A stretch of DNA of 64,000 bases from Altererythrobacter aquiaggeris (GTDB taxonomy: Bacteria > Pseudomonadota > Alphaproteobacteria > Sphingomonadales > Sphingomonadaceae). The notes beneath the pieces were generated by a model. The model was not told where the DNA came from. It saw only the letters and a list, made by a program, of their open reading frames with translations, and did not search any database. How positions within the stretch are numbered: the stretch's first letter is position 1; every line of letters starts with the position of its first letter. Position numbers and translations under genes: made by a program. Positions 27,340 to 36,323 of this stretch are shown here, in pieces. The stretch covers positions 2,108,001-2,172,000 of the forward strand of contig NZ_JBANRL010000001.1 of the NCBI RefSeq assembly GCF_037154015.1. Reading direction: 5' to 3'.

Positions 27340-28569
27340 ATGACTGGAGAAATATTCGTTCTGGGCGGCGCTCAAAGTGATTTCGCTCGCAATATGGAAC
27401 GCGAAGGCAATGGCATGTTCGACCTCTTCCGCGAGGTTGCCGAAGCCGCCTTTGCAGCAACCGGCATCGAACCGCGCGAGGTTGAAACTGCTCATGTCGG
27501 AAATTTTGTTGGCGAACTGTTCACCGGCCAGGGACAGATGGGCGGGTTCTTTGGCCACGTCCATCCCGATCTTGCCGGGATCCCGGCCTCGCGCCACGAG
27601 GCAGCTTGTGCATCGGGCTCGATTGCAATCCTTGCGGCATCTGCCGAGATCGAAGCGGGCCGCTACGGATTGGCAATGGTGCTGGGCATCGAACTCATGC
27701 GTAATGTACCCGGCCAAACCGCCGCCGAACATCTCGGCGCTGCGGCATGGGTCGGGCAGGAAGCGGTCGATGCGCGCTACCTGTGGCCATGGATGTTTGC
27801 AAAGGTCGAAGAGGAGTACGAACAGCGTCACGGGCTGGACCGCGCCTATCTCAAGGCGATTTCTCAAAGCAACTTTGCCAATGGCAAACGCAATCCCAAT
27901 TCGCAGACGCGCGGCTGGAAGATTGGCCCCGATCAACTGGGTGAGAACGACGAATTCAATCCCCGTATCGAGGGCCGCCTGCGCAAGTCGGACTGCGGAC
28001 AGGTCACAGACGGCGCGGCAGCTGTGTTCCTGGCCTCGCGCCCGGTTGCCGAGGCCTGGGCCAAGCGGCGCGGCATCGCGCTCGATTGCGTCCCCCGGAT
28101 CAAGGGTTGGGGCCACACCACCGCGCCGCTGATGTACCAGCGCAAGATCAATGACAGCCAGGGCCAGCCCTATGTCTTTCCCTTCGTCCGCAAGGCGATG
28201 ATGGATGCCCTGGGCCGCGCGGGGATGCCCGATATCTATGGCTGCGACGGGATCGAGGTGCACGATTGCTTTTCGATCACCGAATATATGGCGATCGACC
28301 ATTTCGGGGTCACTCCTGCCGGGCAGAGCTGGCGCGCGATTGAGGACGGCACGATTGCGCTGGGCGGCAAATTGCCCGTCAATGCTTCGGGCGGATTGAT
28401 CGGAACCGGCCATCCCGTGGGCGCTACCGGAGTGCGCATGATGCTTGACAGCTGGCGGCAGGTGACCGGCAATGCCGGTGACTATCAGATAGAAGGTGCG
28501 CGGAACGTCGCGACTTTCAATGTCGGCGGCAGCGCCACGACCGCGTGCAGCTTTGTCGTCGGTAATTGA
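27340..28569 (+). CDS. Thiolase-family acyltransferase (SCP-x-like)
   Basis: A protein of 409 residues, one base after the CoA ligase stop, with an AAGGAC site inside the preceding gene. The nucleophilic Cys is in EAACASGSIA near residue 89 and the GHPVGATG motif near 364 supplies the catalytic His. The divergent N-terminus and HDCFSITE segment near 307 place it with SCP-x/acetyl-CoA acetyltransferase-like thiolases often found in steroid and aromatic side-chain degradation. It likely releases acetyl-CoA or a related unit from the activated product of the upstream enzymes. Confidence 0.9.
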   Translation: MTGEIFVLGGAQSDFARNMEREGNGMFDLFREVAEAAFAATGIEPREVETAHVGNFVGELFTGQGQMGGFFGHVHPDLAGIPASRHEAACASGSIAILAASAEIEAGRYGLAMVLGIELMRNVPGQTAAEHLGAAAWVGQEAVDARYLWPWMFAKVEEEYEQRHGLDRAYLKAISQSNFANGKRNPNSQTRGWKIGPDQLGENDEFNPRIEGRLRKSDCGQVTDGAAAVFLASRPVAEAWAKRRGIALDCVPRIKGWGHTTAPLMYQRKINDSQGQPYVFPFVRKAMMDALGRAGMPDIYGCDGIEVHDCFSITEYMAIDHFGVTPAGQSWRAIEDGTIALGGKLPVNASGGLIGTGHPVGATGVRMMLDSWRQVTGNAGDYQIEGARNVATFNVGGSATTACSFVVGN

Positions 28570-28644
28570 ACGGGTGGACGGCGCCTTTCTCCACGATGCG
28601 CTTCGTACACCCAGAGGCAAGGCGAAAGCAGATGGCGGGCTGCG

Positions 28645-28734
28645 TGGCGGAGAGACAGGGATTCGAACCCTGGGTACGGTTGCCCGCACAGTAGTTTTCG
28701 AGACTACCCCGTTCGACCACTCCGGCATCTCTCC
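28645..28734 (-). tRNA. tRNA-Ser (anticodon CGA)
   Basis: Read on the minus strand, a 7-bp acceptor stem GGAGAGA/TCTCTCC, a T arm GGTTCGAATCC, a long variable arm typical of tRNA-Ser, discriminator G and an encoded CCA (28647-28645) are visible. The anticodon loop is CTCGAAA with CGA in the centre. It sits alone between the thiolase and hspQ genes. The rest of the 28570-28893 gap shows nothing else. Confidence 0.93.
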
Positions 28735-28893
28735 GCGAAGCACAATTGCCGCAGAAGCGGCTATCGTTGGTCTTGAACGCGCGCCGCCTAGCCCAAGCCC
28801 CTCGCCTTGCCAAGCCTTAACGGGTGCGAAATCGGGGGAAGCGTCGCACGAACGCCTTGTTTCGCACCTGCACAATCTTATATCGTGACCATT

Positions 28894-29274
28894 ATGGACC
28901 GTGCCAGCTTCTTTTCGCCCAACGCAGGGCGCCGGATCGACGCACCGCTGAACGCCAATGCGCGTTTTGCGATCGGCGATGTCGTGCGCCATAAAATGTT
29001 CGATTTCCGCGGCGTCGTGTTCGATGTCGATCCGGTGTTCGCCAATAGCGAGGAATGGTGGGAATCCATCCCGCAAGACATCCGGCCCGACCGTGAACAG
29101 CCCTATTATCACTTGCTGGCGGAAAATGACGAATCGTCCTACGTCGCTTACGTCAGCCAGCAGAACCTTTTGTCCGACAGTGATGGCGGCCCTGTGGACC
29201 ATCCGCAGGTCGAGGAATTGTTTACCGAATTTTCCGAAGGCCGCTACCGGATGCGCCAGCGCCTTACGCATTAA
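28894..29274 (+). CDS. hspQ: HspQ/YccV-like heat shock protein
   Basis: A protein of 126 residues from ATG 28894 (MDRASFFSPNAG). The conserved core FAIGDVVRHKMFDFRGVVFDVDP starts near residue 28, and PYYHLLAENDE plus YVSQQNLL follow. HspQ specifies and enhances Lon protease degradation in E. coli; this fold was also described as hemimethylated-DNA binding. A longer frame starts 29 codons upstream but lacks family similarity. No operon partner. Confidence 0.88.
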   Translation: MDRASFFSPNAGRRIDAPLNANARFAIGDVVRHKMFDFRGVVFDVDPVFANSEEWWESIPQDIRPDREQPYYHLLAENDESSYVAYVSQQNLLSDSDGGPVDHPQVEELFTEFSEGRYRMRQRLTH

Positions 29275-29307
29275 ATGCCGGGTTGAATATTGGCCGCCTG
29301 CTGGAGG

Positions 29308-30198
29308 CTAGCTTTTCAGTTTCCAGCCGGATTTCAGCAATCGGTACGTTCCCAGCCCTAGCACGAGATTGAACAGCGCCAGCCCCAGCGCGGCGAACGC
29401 GACTGCTGCATTGGTGCTGCCGATATCGCTTTGCCCCAGAAAACCGAAGCGGAAGCCGGAAATTACATAGAAAAACGGATTCAGGCGGCTGATCATCTGG
29501 AATGCGGGGGCAAGATTGTCGATGATATAAAAAGTCCCCGACAACAGCGACAGTGGCGCGATCACGAAATTGCTGATCGCCGCATTGTGATCGAATTTTT
29601 CAGCCCACAGCGATGTCAGCAGCCCGAGCAGCGCGAGCATGATCGCACCATTGAGGCCAAACCAGACTATCGCCCAGGGATGTTCTGCCGACAGCGACAC
29701 GCCCGGCCACAGCGACATCGCCAGCGCCACGGCCACACCCACTGCCAATGCGCGCGTAACGGCTGCGGCCACGATACCGACCATCAGTTCGCCTTCGGAC
29801 AATGGCGGCATCAGATAATCGATAATCGTACCCTGTATTTTACCGACCAGCAGGCTGAAGCTGGAATTGGCAAAGGCGTTCTGCATCATCCCCATCACGA
29901 TCAGGCCCGGCGCCACGAACGTCGCGAACGGCACGCCCAGCACTTCGCGCCCTTCGCGCCCCATCGCGACGGTAAAAATCACCAGAAACAGCAGGGTCGT
30001 GACGGCCGGCGCCCAGATTGTCTGCGTCTGGACCTTGAGAAACCGGCGACACTCCTTAATATAAAGGGTCCAAACCCCGAGGCGGTTTATACCGCGCAGC
30101 ACGGGTTTCCCGCGTGGTGAGAAGCCCGACGTGTCATGGGCAGCGTTTTCGGCAATGGGAGCGTCTGCCTGTACCGTGTTCTGAGCTTGATCGACCAT
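29308..30198 (-). CDS. ABC-2 type transporter permease
   Basis: A protein of 296 residues from the ATG at 30196-30198 (MVDQAQNTVQ); the open frame continues far upstream but overlaps the gcrA coding strand. Six transmembrane helices and family segments such as GLIVMGMMQNAFANSSFSLL near 110 and LSGTFYIIDNLAP near 225 mark an ABC-2 permease. It exports drugs, polysaccharides or lipids together with an ATPase, but no ATPase gene is adjacent in this window, so its partner is encoded elsewhere. It is divergent from gcrA. Confidence 0.88.
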   Translation of the reverse strand: MVDQAQNTVQADAPIAENAAHDTSGFSPRGKPVLRGINRLGVWTLYIKECRRFLKVQTQTIWAPAVTTLLFLVIFTVAMGREGREVLGVPFATFVAPGLIVMGMMQNAFANSSFSLLVGKIQGTIIDYLMPPLSEGELMVGIVAAAVTRALAVGVAVALAMSLWPGVSLSAEHPWAIVWFGLNGAIMLALLGLLTSLWAEKFDHNAAISNFVIAPLSLLSGTFYIIDNLAPAFQMISRLNPFFYVISGFRFGFLGQSDIGSTNAAVAFAALGLALFNLVLGLGTYRLLKSGWKLKS

Positions 30199-30310
30199 GC
30201 GACCGCGAGTAGGGCCATCAGCTTGTCCTGACAAGCAAGACGGACCGATTCTACCCCGCGATCGAGGGAATCTGGTGCGGGGCTGAGAAGTTGATAATTC
30301 TGGAGCGCAA

Positions 30311-31009
30311 ATGAGCTGGACTGACGATCGCATCGCGACGCTGAAGAAAATGTGGGAAGGCGGCAGCACTGCCAGCCAGATCGCAGAAGAACTGGGCGGT
30401 GTTAGCCGTAACGCAGTCATCGGCAAGGCGCACCGTCTTGACCTGAAATCGCGCCCATCGCCCGTGAAGGCGAGCGAAAAGAAAAAGAAAGATGCGGCCA
30501 GGACGCCGCCGCCGAAGTCTGCCGCCAAGAAGGCTGCTCCCAAGGTGCATTCGCGGCCGGTCATCAAACCCAAGTCGAACCCGACCGCGGCAGAACGTGC
30601 AGCAGCGGCCAAACCGCCGCCGCCGCCGCCGGGCACGCCGATCCAGCCGGTTCCGAACCCGACCCAGAATTCACCCAAGATCGTGTCCGTTGGCCCTGGC
30701 GGCTTTTTGCGGCAGGGCCCGGGCGACCAGCAACCGCCGATCCCGCCCGCGCCGCCGCGGCGTCTGGTACCGGCCAAGCCCAGCCCCGATATTGCCGAAA
30801 AAACCAGCCTGCTGGAACTTAACGACCGCGTCTGCCGCTGGCCGATGGGGCATCCCGGCGAACCCGACTTCCATTTCTGCGGCGTGACCGTGAACCCCGG
30901 CTTCCCCTATTGCGTGGAACATTGCGGCCGGGCCTATCAGGCGCAATTGCCGCGCGGTCAGCGGCGGCCGCCGCCCCCGCTGCCCTTTGGCGGCCCGCGC
31001 GTGCGCTGA
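30311..31009 (+). CDS. gcrA: GcrA cell cycle regulator
   Basis: A protein of 232 residues. The N-terminal helix-turn-helix MSWTDDRIATLKKMWEGG with SRNAVIGKAHRL is the GcrA signature. A Lys- and Pro-rich linker spans about 50-165, and the conserved C-terminal domain has CRWPMGHPG and FHFCG/PYCVEHCGRAYQ near 180-210. GcrA binds methylated DNA and RNA polymerase sigma-70 to control cell-cycle genes in Alphaproteobacteria. It supports the taxonomic call. An intrinsic terminator follows immediately. Confidence 0.96.
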   Translation: MSWTDDRIATLKKMWEGGSTASQIAEELGGVSRNAVIGKAHRLDLKSRPSPVKASEKKKKDAARTPPPKSAAKKAAPKVHSRPVIKPKSNPTAAERAAAAKPPPPPPGTPIQPVPNPTQNSPKIVSVGPGGFLRQGPGDQQPPIPPAPPRRLVPAKPSPDIAEKTSLLELNDRVCRWPMGHPGEPDFHFCGVTVNPGFPYCVEHCGRAYQAQLPRGQRRPPPPLPFGGPRVR

Positions 31010-31033
31010 ACCCGCCGATTTCCGATTATCAAG

Positions 31034-31069
31034 GAGCGCCGCACCCGAATGGGTCTGGCGCTCTTTTTT
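31034..31069 (+). terminator. Intrinsic terminator after gcrA
   Basis: GAGCGCC (31034-31040) pairs with GGCGCTC (31057-31063) around an inner ACCC/GGGT stem, followed by six T residues (31064-31069). Confidence 0.9.
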
Positions 31070-31113
31070 CTGGCGGCTAAGGTCCCGCCAAACCGAATCC
31101 GAAGGACAAACAG

Positions 31114-31638
31114 ATGGCGCTGACACTTCACCAAGCCGTGATCCCGAGCTGGCTGCAGATTATCGATAGCGTGGATCGACTGATCGACCAGGCTTCGGCG
31201 TTCGCCGGTGACAACGGGCTGGACGAGAGCGAGATGGTGCAGGCCAGATTGATCGGCAACATGCTGCCCTTCGCCTATCAGGTAAAAAGCGTGTGGGGCC
31301 ATTCCGGCTTTGCAATCGAGGCGGTTCGCGCCGGCGAATATCGCCCGGAGATGGAACCGCCCCCCGGTACATTTGCAGAGCTCAAGGCATTGCTGGATAA
31401 AGCGCGCGGGGTGCTGGGCAGCACATCGGTGGACGAGCTGGAGGATATCGCGGGCAATGACATGGTGTTCGCCTTCGGCGATACGTTCCGTCAGGAATAC
31501 ACGGTGCAGGATTTCCTGCTAAGTTTCAGCAATCCGAATTTCTTCTTCCACGCTGCAACCGCGTATGACATTCTGCGGATGAGGGGCGTCACACTGGGCA
31601 AACGCGACTTCCTTGGCGCGACGCGGGTCAAATCCTAA
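31114..31638 (+). CDS. DUF1993-family protein
   Basis: A protein of 174 residues matching the DUF1993 pattern: TLHQAVIPSWLQIIDSVDRLI at the start, RLIGNMLPFAYQVKSVWGHSG near 46 and FFFHAATAYDILRMRGV near 145. These are all-helical, DinB-like proteins of unknown function. Its stop overlaps that of the convergent methyltransferase-fold gene at CTAA (31635-31638). Not obviously linked to any pathway here. Confidence 0.85.
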   Translation: MALTLHQAVIPSWLQIIDSVDRLIDQASAFAGDNGLDESEMVQARLIGNMLPFAYQVKSVWGHSGFAIEAVRAGEYRPEMEPPPGTFAELKALLDKARGVLGSTSVDELEDIAGNDMVFAFGDTFRQEYTVQDFLLSFSNPNFFFHAATAYDILRMRGVTLGKRDFLGATRVKS

Positions 31639-32315
31639 CGCCGGCGCCGGGCGAACCAGATCCAGTGGCGCGGCCCCTTGTTATTGGGCCGTGCGCGGAC
31701 TTCCACTTCCTCGACTTCGAAGCCGGCATTGCCAAGCCGCCGCACGAATTGAGGATCGGGCCCGGCTGACCAGATCGCCAGAATGCCGTCCGGATGCAGC
31801 GCATCGCGCGCCTTGCCCAGCCCGGTCTTGGAATAAATCCGGTTGTTATCACCGTGCACCAGTCCGTCGGGGCCATTGTCCACGTCGAGCAATATCGCCT
31901 CATATTGCGTGCCCAAGTCGGCGGCATCGCCGATCACTTCGGCCACATCGTCAAGTTCCAGCAGCACGCGCGGGTCGTCCAGACATCCGGCAGTAATTGC
32001 GGACATCGGCCCGCGCGCCCAGGTGATAATTTCGGGCACCAGTTCTGCCACTGTAACGCGCGCCTTGTCGCCCAGCCGTGCCAGGGCGGCGCGCAGGGTG
32101 AACCCCATTCCGTAGCCGCCGATCAGCACATTGGCATTGTCTGTCGTCAGCCGGTCCAGCGTCATCACCGCCAGTTGTTCTTCCGAATATTGCATCCGGG
32201 TGCTCATCAGCTCGTTACGGTCCAGCACGATGATGAAATCGCGCCCATGCGTGACCAGTTGCAGCTCCGCTCCGCCGGGCACCTGTACAGTATCGATAAT
32301 CTCGCGTGTCAGCAT
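31635..32315 (-). CDS. Spermidine synthase-like methyltransferase-fold protein
   Basis: A protein of 226 residues with the Rossmann-like spermine/spermidine synthase fold: LIGGYGMGFTLRAAL near residue 64, VAELVPEIITWA, and LLDVDNGPDGLVHG near 139. The glycine-rich motif and acidic strand ends match decarboxylated-SAM or SAM binding. Proteins like this next to desuccinylase genes are usually annotated spermidine synthase-like, without proven activity. It follows the M14-family gene by 7 bp on the same strand. Confidence 0.8.
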   Translation of the reverse strand: MLTREIIDTVQVPGGAELQLVTHGRDFIIVLDRNELMSTRMQYSEEQLAVMTLDRLTTDNANVLIGGYGMGFTLRAALARLGDKARVTVAELVPEIITWARGPMSAITAGCLDDPRVLLELDDVAEVIGDAADLGTQYEAILLDVDNGPDGLVHGDNNRIYSKTGLGKARDALHPDGILAIWSAGPDPQFVRRLGNAGFEVEEVEVRARPNNKGPRHWIWFARRRR

Positions 32316-32322
32316 CAGCCTC

Positions 32323-33423
32323 TCACATTATCTCGTCTTCGTCGAACAAGGGATCGTCAAATGCCGCCTCTTCGATCGCCGACAATCGCGCATCGGCCGT
32401 GCCGGGCACCGCAACCCGCGCAATATGCATCAGGGCGTCCCCCTGATTGACCACCGGCATCACGCTGCGTCCGATGATCAATCCGGTAAGCGGAGCCAGC
32501 ACCGGCGTATCCTGATCGCCAAACGGATCGCTGACATAACCGATCTGTTCGTGTTCGGTTACCATATCGCCCGTCTTGCGGATCGCGCGAAAAATCCCGC
32601 CCTCTTCTGCGCGAACCCAGCGGCTGCCATCACTGCGGACAGGCAGGGCTGCCAGCGCGGTCTGTTTGCGGACACCCATTTCCAGGTGCGCCATCACCCG
32701 CAGAATGCCGCGCACCCCGATACGGATGGCAAATTCATCGAACCGCAGCGCTTCCCCCGATTCCATCAGCAGCATGGTGCAGCCATTTTCATCCGCCGTC
32801 TGGCGCAGTGACCCGGCGCGCAGTGGTGACTGGATGATCGCTGGCGCGCCAAACACATCGGCCAGCGCGGCTGCAGCTGCATTGCCCGGACTGAAGCGGA
32901 TCTGCGGCAGGTTTTCACGGTTCAGCCCGGCAGAATGCAAATCGATCCCGTAATGGCAGCGCTTGATGATTTCTTCGGTAAATACATGCGCCAGCTGCGC
33001 GGCGAGCGAGCCTTTCGGCGAACCGGGGAACACGCGGTTCAGATCGCGCCCGTCGGGCAGATAACGGCTGTGCGAAGTAAAGCCATACGCATTGACCACC
33101 GGCACGCAAACCAGCGTCCCGCGCAGCCGTTTGACCGAAATGTTTTTCAGCAGGCGCCGGATCATTTCGACTCCGACAATCTCGTTGCCGTGCACAGCGG
33201 CGCTGACGAACAATGTCGGCCCGGGCTTTGGTCCGTGCAGGATCCGCACAGGCATGGTGATTTCGGTACGCGTCGACAGGCGGCTGATCGGCAGGTCGAC
33301 CGTTTCGCTGGTGCCGGGCGCAATCCGGTGTCCGGCGATCTGGAAATGGGGAACTGGCGGAGCTTTGGTCACCGTTTTTACCTTGTACGTTATGGCCTGA
33401 AGGACTGCGCCCTGCGTCTGCAC
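32323..33423 (-). CDS. Succinylglutamate desuccinylase/aspartoacylase-family hydrolase
   Basis: A protein of 366 residues. The zinc-peptidase-like motif AAVHGNEIVG near residue 76 supplies the first His and Glu ligands and IDLHSAG near 160 supplies the second His; LLMESGEA near 219 matches the catalytic Glu region. A C-terminal beta domain (about 255-345) looks lipoyl/barrel-like, typical of the AstE/AspA group in Proteobacteria. It deacylates an N-acyl amino acid or similar amide; exact substrate unknown. Co-transcribed with the spermidine synthase-like gene. Confidence 0.85.
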   Translation of the reverse strand: MQTQGAVLQAITYKVKTVTKAPPVPHFQIAGHRIAPGTSETVDLPISRLSTRTEITMPVRILHGPKPGPTLFVSAAVHGNEIVGVEMIRRLLKNISVKRLRGTLVCVPVVNAYGFTSHSRYLPDGRDLNRVFPGSPKGSLAAQLAHVFTEEIIKRCHYGIDLHSAGLNRENLPQIRFSPGNAAAAALADVFGAPAIIQSPLRAGSLRQTADENGCTMLLMESGEALRFDEFAIRIGVRGILRVMAHLEMGVRKQTALAALPVRSDGSRWVRAEEGGIFRAIRKTGDMVTEHEQIGYVSDPFGDQDTPVLAPLTGLIIGRSVMPVVNQGDALMHIARVAVPGTADARLSAIEEAAFDDPLFDEDEIM

Positions 33424-33462
33424 GTCCGCCTGTTAAAAGAAAAGGGGCCAAGCCGGACGCCC

Positions 33463-33494
33463 TGAAAGAAAAGGGGCCGCATCGCTGCGGCCCC
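33463..33494 (-). terminator. Intrinsic terminator of pnp
   Basis: A perfect 9-bp hairpin (GGGGCCGCA / TGCGGCCCC, 4-base loop, 33473-33494), followed on the minus strand by TTTTCTTT (33472-33465). It lies about 30 bp after the pnp stop. Confidence 0.88.
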
Positions 33495-33523
33495 TTCCCT
33501 GAATTCAGCTTGTCCTCAAAGAC

Positions 33524-35863
33524 CTAGTCGTCTTTCAGGAAGGCCGGCATATGGTCGGGGTTTCCGCCTTCTTTGCCGCCCCGGTCGCCGCGATCCGCAT
33601 TGGCATCACGGTTTCCGCCGCCACGCGGGGCCCGGCCACCATCACGGCCACCATCACGGCCGCCATCTCGGCCACCATCTCGGCCGCCACCGCGGCGCGG
33701 TCCGCGATCACCGCCGCCGCCGCCGCCGCCGCTACGAGGCTTGCTTTCGCGCGGAGGACGGGTGTCCTCCAGCTCTGCGCCGGTGTCCTGGTCAACCACC
33801 CGCATCGACAGGCGAACCTTGCCGCGCTGGTCGATCTCGAGAACCTTGACCTTCACTTCCTGACCTTCCGAAACAACGTCGGTCGGCTTTTCCACGCGCT
33901 CGTTCTTCATTTCGGACACGTGGACGAGACCGTCCTTGCCGCCCATGAAGTTCACGAAGGCACCGAAATCGACGATGTTGACGACCTTGCCGTCGTAGAT
34001 CTTGCCGACTTCGGCTTCTTCCACGATGCCGGCAATCCATGCCCGCGCCGCTTCGATCTGGGCGGTGTCGGACGAACTGATCTTGATCAGACCTTCGTCG
34101 TCAATATCCACCTTGGCGCCGGTTTCAGCCACGATTTCGCGGATGACCTTGCCGCCGGTACCGATGATGTCACGGATTTTCGCCTTGTCGATCTGCATCG
34201 TTTCGATACGCGGTGCGTGGGCCGAAAGTTCGGTCCGTGCGCCGGTCAGCGCCTTGGCCATTTCGCCCAGGATGTGGGCACGTCCGGCCTTGGCCTGCGC
34301 CAATGCCTGGGTCATGATTTCCTGCGTGATGCCGGCAACCTTGATATCCATCTGCATGGTGGTGATACCCTGTTCGGTACCCGCCACCTTGAAGTCCATG
34401 TCGCCCAGATGATCTTCGTCACCCAGAATGTCGGACAATACTGTGAACTCGTCCCCTTCCAGAATCAGACCCATCGCGATACCCGAAACCGGGCGAACAA
34501 CCGGAACACCGGCGTCCATCATCGACAGACAGCCGCCGCAAATCGTCGCCATGGATGACGAGCCGTTGCTTTCGGTAATGTCTGACAGGACGCGAATGGT
34601 GTAAGGGAAATCTTCCTTGGTCGGCAGCACCGCACGCAATGCGCGCCATGCCAGCTTGCCGTGGCCGATATCACGGCGGCTTGGTGCGCCGAAACGGCCC
34701 ACTTCGCCCACCGAATAGGGCGGGAAGTTATAGTGCAGCATGAAGTTGGTGTATGTCAGGCCTTCCAGCCCGTCGATCATCTGCTCGCTATCCTTGGTGC
34801 CCAGCGTGGTGGTGCAGATCGCCTGCGTTTCGCCGCGGGTGAACAGCGAGGAGCCATGCGCGCGCGGCAGGAAGCCGACGATGGCTTCGATCTGGCGAAC
34901 TTCGTCGGTCTTGCGTCCGTCGATCCGCGTGCCGTCCTTGAGGATGGCGCCGCGCACGATTTCGGCTTCGAGCTTCTTCACGGCCTTGCCCGCTGCCATC
35001 TGCGTCTGGCCGTCTTCACCGGCAAACGCTTCCTTGGCCTTGGCACGAACCGCGTTGAGCGCGTCGGAACGCTGCGATTTGTCGGTCAGCTTGTAAGCTG
35101 CAGCGATATCGCCGCCGACCACACCGGCCAGCTTGTCCTTGATTGCCGAATTGTCGGAAACCGCAACATCCCAGGGTTCCTTGGCAGCCTGTTCGGCCAG
35201 ATCGATAATCGCATTCACGACTTTCTTGATCTCGTCATGCGCGAACATGACGCCGCCGAGCATGATTTCTTCGGACAGCTCTTTCGCTTCCGATTCCACC
35301 ATCATCACGGCATTGCCTGTCGCGGCAACGATCAGATCGAGCGCGCCATCGGCAGCAACCGACTGCGCGGGGTTGAGCGTATATTCGCCGTCCTCGTAAC
35401 CCACGCGGCAAGCGCCGATCGGGCCCATGAAAGGAACACCCGAAATGGTCAGCGCGGCGGATGCTGCGATCATCGCGAGAATATCGGGTTCGGTTTCACC
35501 GTCATAGGACAGGACCTGCGCGATAACGTTGATTTCGTTGTAGAAACCTTCTGGAAACAGCGGGCGCACCGGACGGTCGATCAGGCGGCTTGTCAGCGTT
35601 TCCTTTTCGGTCGCACCGCGCTCACGCTTGAAGAAGCCGCCGGGGATCCGGCCTGCTGCGGAGAATTTTTCCTGGTAGTGGACGGTCAGCGGGAAGAAAT
35701 CCTGGCCTTCCTTCACACCCTTGGCGGCGGTCACGGCGCACAGCACCACGGTTTCGCCATAAGTGGCCAGCACGGCGCCGTCTGCTTGACGGGCGATGCG
35801 GCCGGTTTCGAGGGTGAGGGTCTTGCCGCCCCACTCAATCGATACGGTTTTTGTGTCGAACAT
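33524..35863 (-). CDS. pnp: Polynucleotide phosphorylase
   Basis: A protein of 779 residues. Two RNase PH cores (about 10-230 and 310-545), KH domain (about 555-615, with [12 protein letters not shown]) and S1 domain (about 620-690, with [13 protein letters not shown]) are in canonical order. It phosphorolytically degrades RNA 3' to 5' in the degradosome. The C-terminal tail is longer and Gly/Arg/Asp-rich, with GGRD repeats, then ends [11 protein letters not shown]. Encoded after rpsO with hairpins in the intergenic region that may allow RNase III/PNPase autoregulation as in other bacteria. Confidence 0.98.
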   Translation of the reverse strand: MFDTKTVSIEWGGKTLTLETGRIARQADGAVLATYGETVVLCAVTAAKGVKEGQDFFPLTVHYQEKFSAAGRIPGGFFKRERGATEKETLTSRLIDRPVRPLFPEGFYNEINVIAQVLSYDGETEPDILAMIAASAALTISGVPFMGPIGACRVGYEDGEYTLNPAQSVAADGALDLIVAATGNAVMMVESEAKELSEEIMLGGVMFAHDEIKKVVNAIIDLAEQAAKEPWDVAVSDNSAIKDKLAGVVGGDIAAAYKLTDKSQRSDALNAVRAKAKEAFAGEDGQTQMAAGKAVKKLEAEIVRGAILKDGTRIDGRKTDEVRQIEAIVGFLPRAHGSSLFTRGETQAICTTTLGTKDSEQMIDGLEGLTYTNFMLHYNFPPYSVGEVGRFGAPSRRDIGHGKLAWRALRAVLPTKEDFPYTIRVLSDITESNGSSSMATICGGCLSMMDAGVPVVRPVSGIAMGLILEGDEFTVLSDILGDEDHLGDMDFKVAGTEQGITTMQMDIKVAGITQEIMTQALAQAKAGRAHILGEMAKALTGARTELSAHAPRIETMQIDKAKIRDIIGTGGKVIREIVAETGAKVDIDDEGLIKISSSDTAQIEAARAWIAGIVEEAEVGKIYDGKVVNIVDFGAFVNFMGGKDGLVHVSEMKNERVEKPTDVVSEGQEVKVKVLEIDQRGKVRLSMRVVDQDTGAELEDTRPPRESKPRSGGGGGGGDRGPRRGGGRDGGRDGGRDGGRDGGRAPRGGGNRDANADRGDRGGKEGGNPDHMPAFLKDD
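33634..33693. repeat. Five 12-bp tandem units in the pnp 3' end
   Basis: Five consecutive 12-bp units of form GGCC(A/G)CCAT(C)(A/T)C run at 33634-33693 in frame within pnp, coding GGRD-type repeats in the RNA-binding tail. Unit number may vary between strains by slippage without frameshift. Confidence 0.8.
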
Positions 35864-35962
35864 GTATTTTCCTTATGAACCCGCGCGGCCTTATTGCGGC
35901 GCGGGGCCTACTTGTTTCCGGGAATGCCGGCCCGGACCGGTACGGGGCTATTTGCGCCCCTT

Positions 35963-36038
35963 GGGCAGCTTCGCCGAATGCGAAGGCAGCCCGTAATGCG
36001 AAAAGGCGGCCCGCCCGTTTTTCGGGAGAGCCGCCTTT
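35963..36038 (-). promoter_or_regulatory. Two hairpins between rpsO and pnp
   Basis: On the transcribed minus strand the first hairpin (36038-36002; arms AAAGGCGGC/GCCGCCTTT, inner CCCG/CGGG) ends with a short T run and could attenuate transcription after rpsO. The second (35992-35963; imperfect GGGCTGCCTTCGC / GCGAAGCTGCCC) lies in the pnp leader. Paired stems here match the position of RNase III sites in the E. coli rpsO-pnp leader. Confidence 0.65.
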
Positions 36039-36048
36039 TGCAAAATTC

Positions 36049-36318
36049 TTACTTGCGAAGACCCAGCTTCTTGATCAGATTGTTGTAGCGCTCGACATCC
36101 ACCTTCTTGAGGTAAGCGAGCAAGCTGCGACGCTTGTTGACCATCATCAGCAGACCGCGGCGCGAATGGTTATCCTTGTGGTTCGCTTTGAAGTGGTCGG
36201 TCAGATTGCGGATACGTTCGGTAAGGATCGCGACCTGGACTTCCGGGGACCCGGTATCGCCTTCGGTCTGTGCGTTATCCTTGATAACTTCCTGTTTTTT
36301 TTCAGCGGTAATCGTCAT
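36049..36318 (-). CDS. rpsO: 30S ribosomal protein S15
   Basis: A protein of 89 residues, the standard length. Contains the S15 signature around [24 protein letters not shown] and [20 protein letters not shown]. It binds the central domain of 16S rRNA. It starts 5 bp after truB and precedes pnp, the conserved truB-rpsO-pnp order. Confidence 0.98.
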   Translation of the reverse strand: MTITAEKKQEVIKDNAQTEGDTGSPEVQVAILTERIRNLTDHFKANHKDNHSRRGLLMMVNKRRSLLAYLKKVDVERYNNLIKKLGLRK

Positions 36319-36323
36319 TCATT

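Noticed and set aside
27283-29271. 662-residue minus-strand open frame across thiolase, tRNA-Ser and hspQ
   Set aside because: It spans a tRNA gene and two coding genes in antisense and shows no domain.
33634-33693. Could the short repeats be a CRISPR array?
   Set aside because: Units are 12 bp, adjacent without spacers and in frame in pnp, so they are coding repeats.
34661-35878. 405-residue frame antisense to pnp
   Set aside because: High-GC antisense frames are common here and the pnp reading is certain.
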